Shown in pieces: positions 45,861 to 47,192 of a stretch of DNA of 47,192 nt. How positions within the stretch are numbered: position 1 is the first letter of the stretch; each line of letters starts with the position of its first letter. Source of the stretch: Chitinophagales bacterium (GTDB lineage Bacteria; Bacteroidota; Bacteroidia; Chitinophagales; Chitinophagaceae); NCBI GenBank assembly GCA_030832645.1, contig JAURIR010000009.1, positions 1-47,192 of the forward strand, given 5' to 3'. The notes below the pieces were generated by a model that worked only from the letters and a program-made list of their open reading frames with translations, was not told where the DNA came from and searched no databases. Made by a program: the position numbers and the translations under genes.

Positions 45861-46592
45861 TTAATTAGAAAACGAATCCAATGCTTTTCTTAGCAACTGT
45901 ACTTCGTTTTCATCTATCGATATCTTATCGAGAGTCTCTTTCATAGATTCTCTTTGATAGTGCATCTGAGAATGCATACTTTTTCTTGCAGAAGCATGGA
46001 AAGCTCTTGCCTTCGTAAAGTGTTGAAGACCCTCTATATTTGATGATTTAACGCCAGAGCCAACCATAATTGTAATTCGATCAGCAGATTGAGTCACCAA
46101 TTTTTTCAGTTCTTCTTTCCCCTCTGATGCTGTTGGGAATCCTCCGGAAGTAAGCACTCTTTTACATCCTAACTGGATTATCTTTTCCAATGAATCTGCC
46201 TGATCTTTTACTCGATCAAAGGCCCTGTGAAAAGTTATATCCATACCATTTGCATGATGAATGAGTTCGTGGCAAGCATTCATATCTACCGTGCCGTCCT
46301 TGTGCAACATTCCAATCACCACTCCGTCACACCCCTCATCCTTACACAACTTGATATCTTCAATCATGGATAAGAATTCCATATTGTCGTAATGAAAATC
46401 ACCACCACGGGGTCGGATAATTGGGAATAGTTGAATAGAAGTCGATTTTCTTGCCATTCGAATCATACCAAGTGATGGGGTAGTGCCGCCTTCGTGTGGA
46501 TTGGCACAGAGTTCAATTCGATGTGCCCCAGCCCTTTCTGCAATAATGCAGGATGCAAGATCAAACCCTATAACTTCCAATTCAAATTTCAT
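45861..46592 (-). CDS. cutC: CutC family protein
   Basis: A TIM-barrel protein of 243 residues, named for copper homeostasis, though its direct role is debated. Conserved segments are FELEVIGFDLASCIIAE, ELCANPHEGGTTPS, LFPIIRPRGGDFHYD, DGVVIGMLHKDGTVD, DITFHRAFD and RVLTSGGFPTASEG. The start is ATG 46592; the upstream TTG at 46601 would overlap the preceding gene. The gap to the glycosylasparaginase stop is 1 bp, and the cytochrome gene follows 11 bp after its stop, so it belongs to the same run. No metal-binding CxxC is present. Link to the copper or haem proteins next to it is speculative. Confidence 0.92.
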   Translation of the reverse strand: MKFELEVIGFDLASCIIAERAGAHRIELCANPHEGGTTPSLGMIRMARKSTSIQLFPIIRPRGGDFHYDNMEFLSMIEDIKLCKDEGCDGVVIGMLHKDGTVDMNACHELIHHANGMDITFHRAFDRVKDQADSLEKIIQLGCKRVLTSGGFPTASEGKEELKKLVTQSADRITIMVGSGVKSSNIEGLQHFTKARAFHASARKSMHSQMHYQRESMKETLDKISIDENEVQLLRKALDSFSN

Positions 46593-46593
46593 A

Positions 46594-47192
46594 TCAGTCA
46601 AAATAACTCTCAGAGGCTATTACCAATTCTTCGTCGCCAGATTTTACTGCAAAAGAGAAGCCTTTTTGTAGTGCAAATGCTCCGTAATTGCCATGTTTGT
46701 CCAATGCCAAAAAGCCGATTTGTATTTTCTTTGCTTTTTCTAAGTCCCTTTTCGCAATTCGCTCTACCATTTTTTTGCAAGCCTGTTTGGGAGACAATCC
46801 ATTTCTCATGTATTCTACCACGCTGTGTGACCCTACGCAACGAATAACTTCCTCTCCAACACCGGTTGATGTAGCAGCCCCAACTTCACCATCTACGAAT
46901 AAGCCAGCGCCAATAACAGGGGAGTCGCCTACCCGTCCATGTAATTTAAAAGCCATTCCACTCGTAGTACATCCTCCACTAAGGCTTCCGAATGAATCCA
47001 GGGCCAATAAGCCGATGGTATCATGGTTATTGATCCCACCTAAAGCAAAGCTAGCGTCTTGCTTCTTAAACAATTGATTTTCAATATTTATAACTGGTTC
47101 GTACTTAGATTGTTTTAACCAATCTTCCCAAGCTTTCTTACTATCTGGGGTCAATAAATTTTCTTTAGGGAATCCATTTTCAAGTGCAAATT
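46594..47192 (-). CDS. Glycosylasparaginase (N4-(beta-GlcNAc)-L-asparaginase), partial
   Basis: The frame is open past the right window edge, so the N-terminus and signal peptide are missing. Visible segments run ENGFPKENLLTPDSKKAW, then the nucleophile Thr in the autocatalytic motif GGINNHDTIG, then TSGMAFKLHGRVGDSPVIG and GLFVDGEVGAATSTGVGEE, the hallmarks of glycosylasparaginases of the Ntn-hydrolase family. These cleave the GlcNAc-Asn bond of N-glycan remnants after the chain splits before Thr. The other option, isoaspartyl peptidase, fits less well (HGRVGDSP is glycosylasparaginase-like). Next gene on the same strand: cutC, 1 bp away. Confidence 0.9.
   Translation of the reverse strand, partial: FALENGFPKENLLTPDSKKAWEDWLKQSKYEPVINIENQLFKKQDASFALGGINNHDTIGLLALDSFGSLSGGCTTSGMAFKLHGRVGDSPVIGAGLFVDGEVGAATSTGVGEEVIRCVGSHSVVEYMRNGLSPKQACKKMVERIAKRDLEKAKKIQIGFLALDKHGNYGAFALQKGFSFAVKSGDEELVIASESYFD

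Overview
The window reads as a chromosomal segment of a Bacteroidota bacterium, most likely of the Chitinophagales/Sphingobacteriia side. The signs are low G+C, a type IX secretion (T9SS) substrate paired with a PorP/SprF protein, Bacteroidota-specific families (DUF2851, WbqC-like, DUF2452, SLC45-like and FucP-like sugar carriers), and several TAnnTTTG promoter boxes of the Bacteroidota primary sigma factor. Nearly all of it is coding. No rRNA, tRNA, CRISPR array, insertion sequence or prophage was recognised. The longest gene-free stretch is 193 bp (27763-27955), so no gap exceeds 300 bp.

Layout. (1) 1-4342: the tail of a UbiA-like prenyltransferase, whose first visible ~30 codons look like ETF-alpha instead; then maf, DUF2851, osmC-like, a secreted hypothetical protein and lipA. 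(2) 4343-15041: a carbohydrate block. A ROK sugar kinase and a FucP-type hexose carrier lie on the minus strand. Divergent from them is a five-gene alpha-glucan/glycogen operon: glgA, glgC, SLC45-like transporter, exported GH13 enzyme, glgB. (3) 15042-24218: argS, a GNAT-like protein, GtrA, dnaK behind a sigma-54-like promoter, a DUF2452 protein, prfB with its programmed +1 frameshift, and pruA. (4) 24252-27762: pyrR, pyrB, coaD, an opposing NUDIX gene, pyrE and a periplasmic HMA protein. (5) 27956-33741: a WbqC-like protein, a 1209-aa T9SS adhesin-like protein, PorP/SprF and a small lipoprotein. (6) 33819-38352, minus strand: membrane pyrophosphatase hppA, stand-alone nnrD and a serine hydrolase. 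(7) 38419-40690: serA and a NahK-like kinase. (8) 40680-47192, minus strand: a tightly packed five-gene run of glycosylasparaginase (cut by the window edge), cutC, a cytochrome c/DUF1549/DUF1553 protein, a Tat-exported DUF1501 protein and a DUF2231-LRR membrane protein.

How the genes work together. Region 2 could take up glucose and malto-oligosaccharides, phosphorylate hexose, and store it as branched glycogen (GlgC makes ADP-glucose, GlgA elongates, GlgB branches). Region 4 holds UMP-pathway steps together with the PyrR sensor family. Region 5 is a surface-adhesin export cassette. Region 8 is the best candidate for an undescribed system: its planctomycete-type haem and hydrolase proteins are in very tight translational arrangement with a deglycosylating amidase and CutC, and their joint role is unknown.

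Points to check first: the ETF-alpha/UbiA join at the left edge (possible assembly chimera), the sigma-54-like dnaK promoter with an upstream inverted repeat, the relocated gate glutamate in HppA, and the recurrent TAnnTTTGC box very close to start codons.
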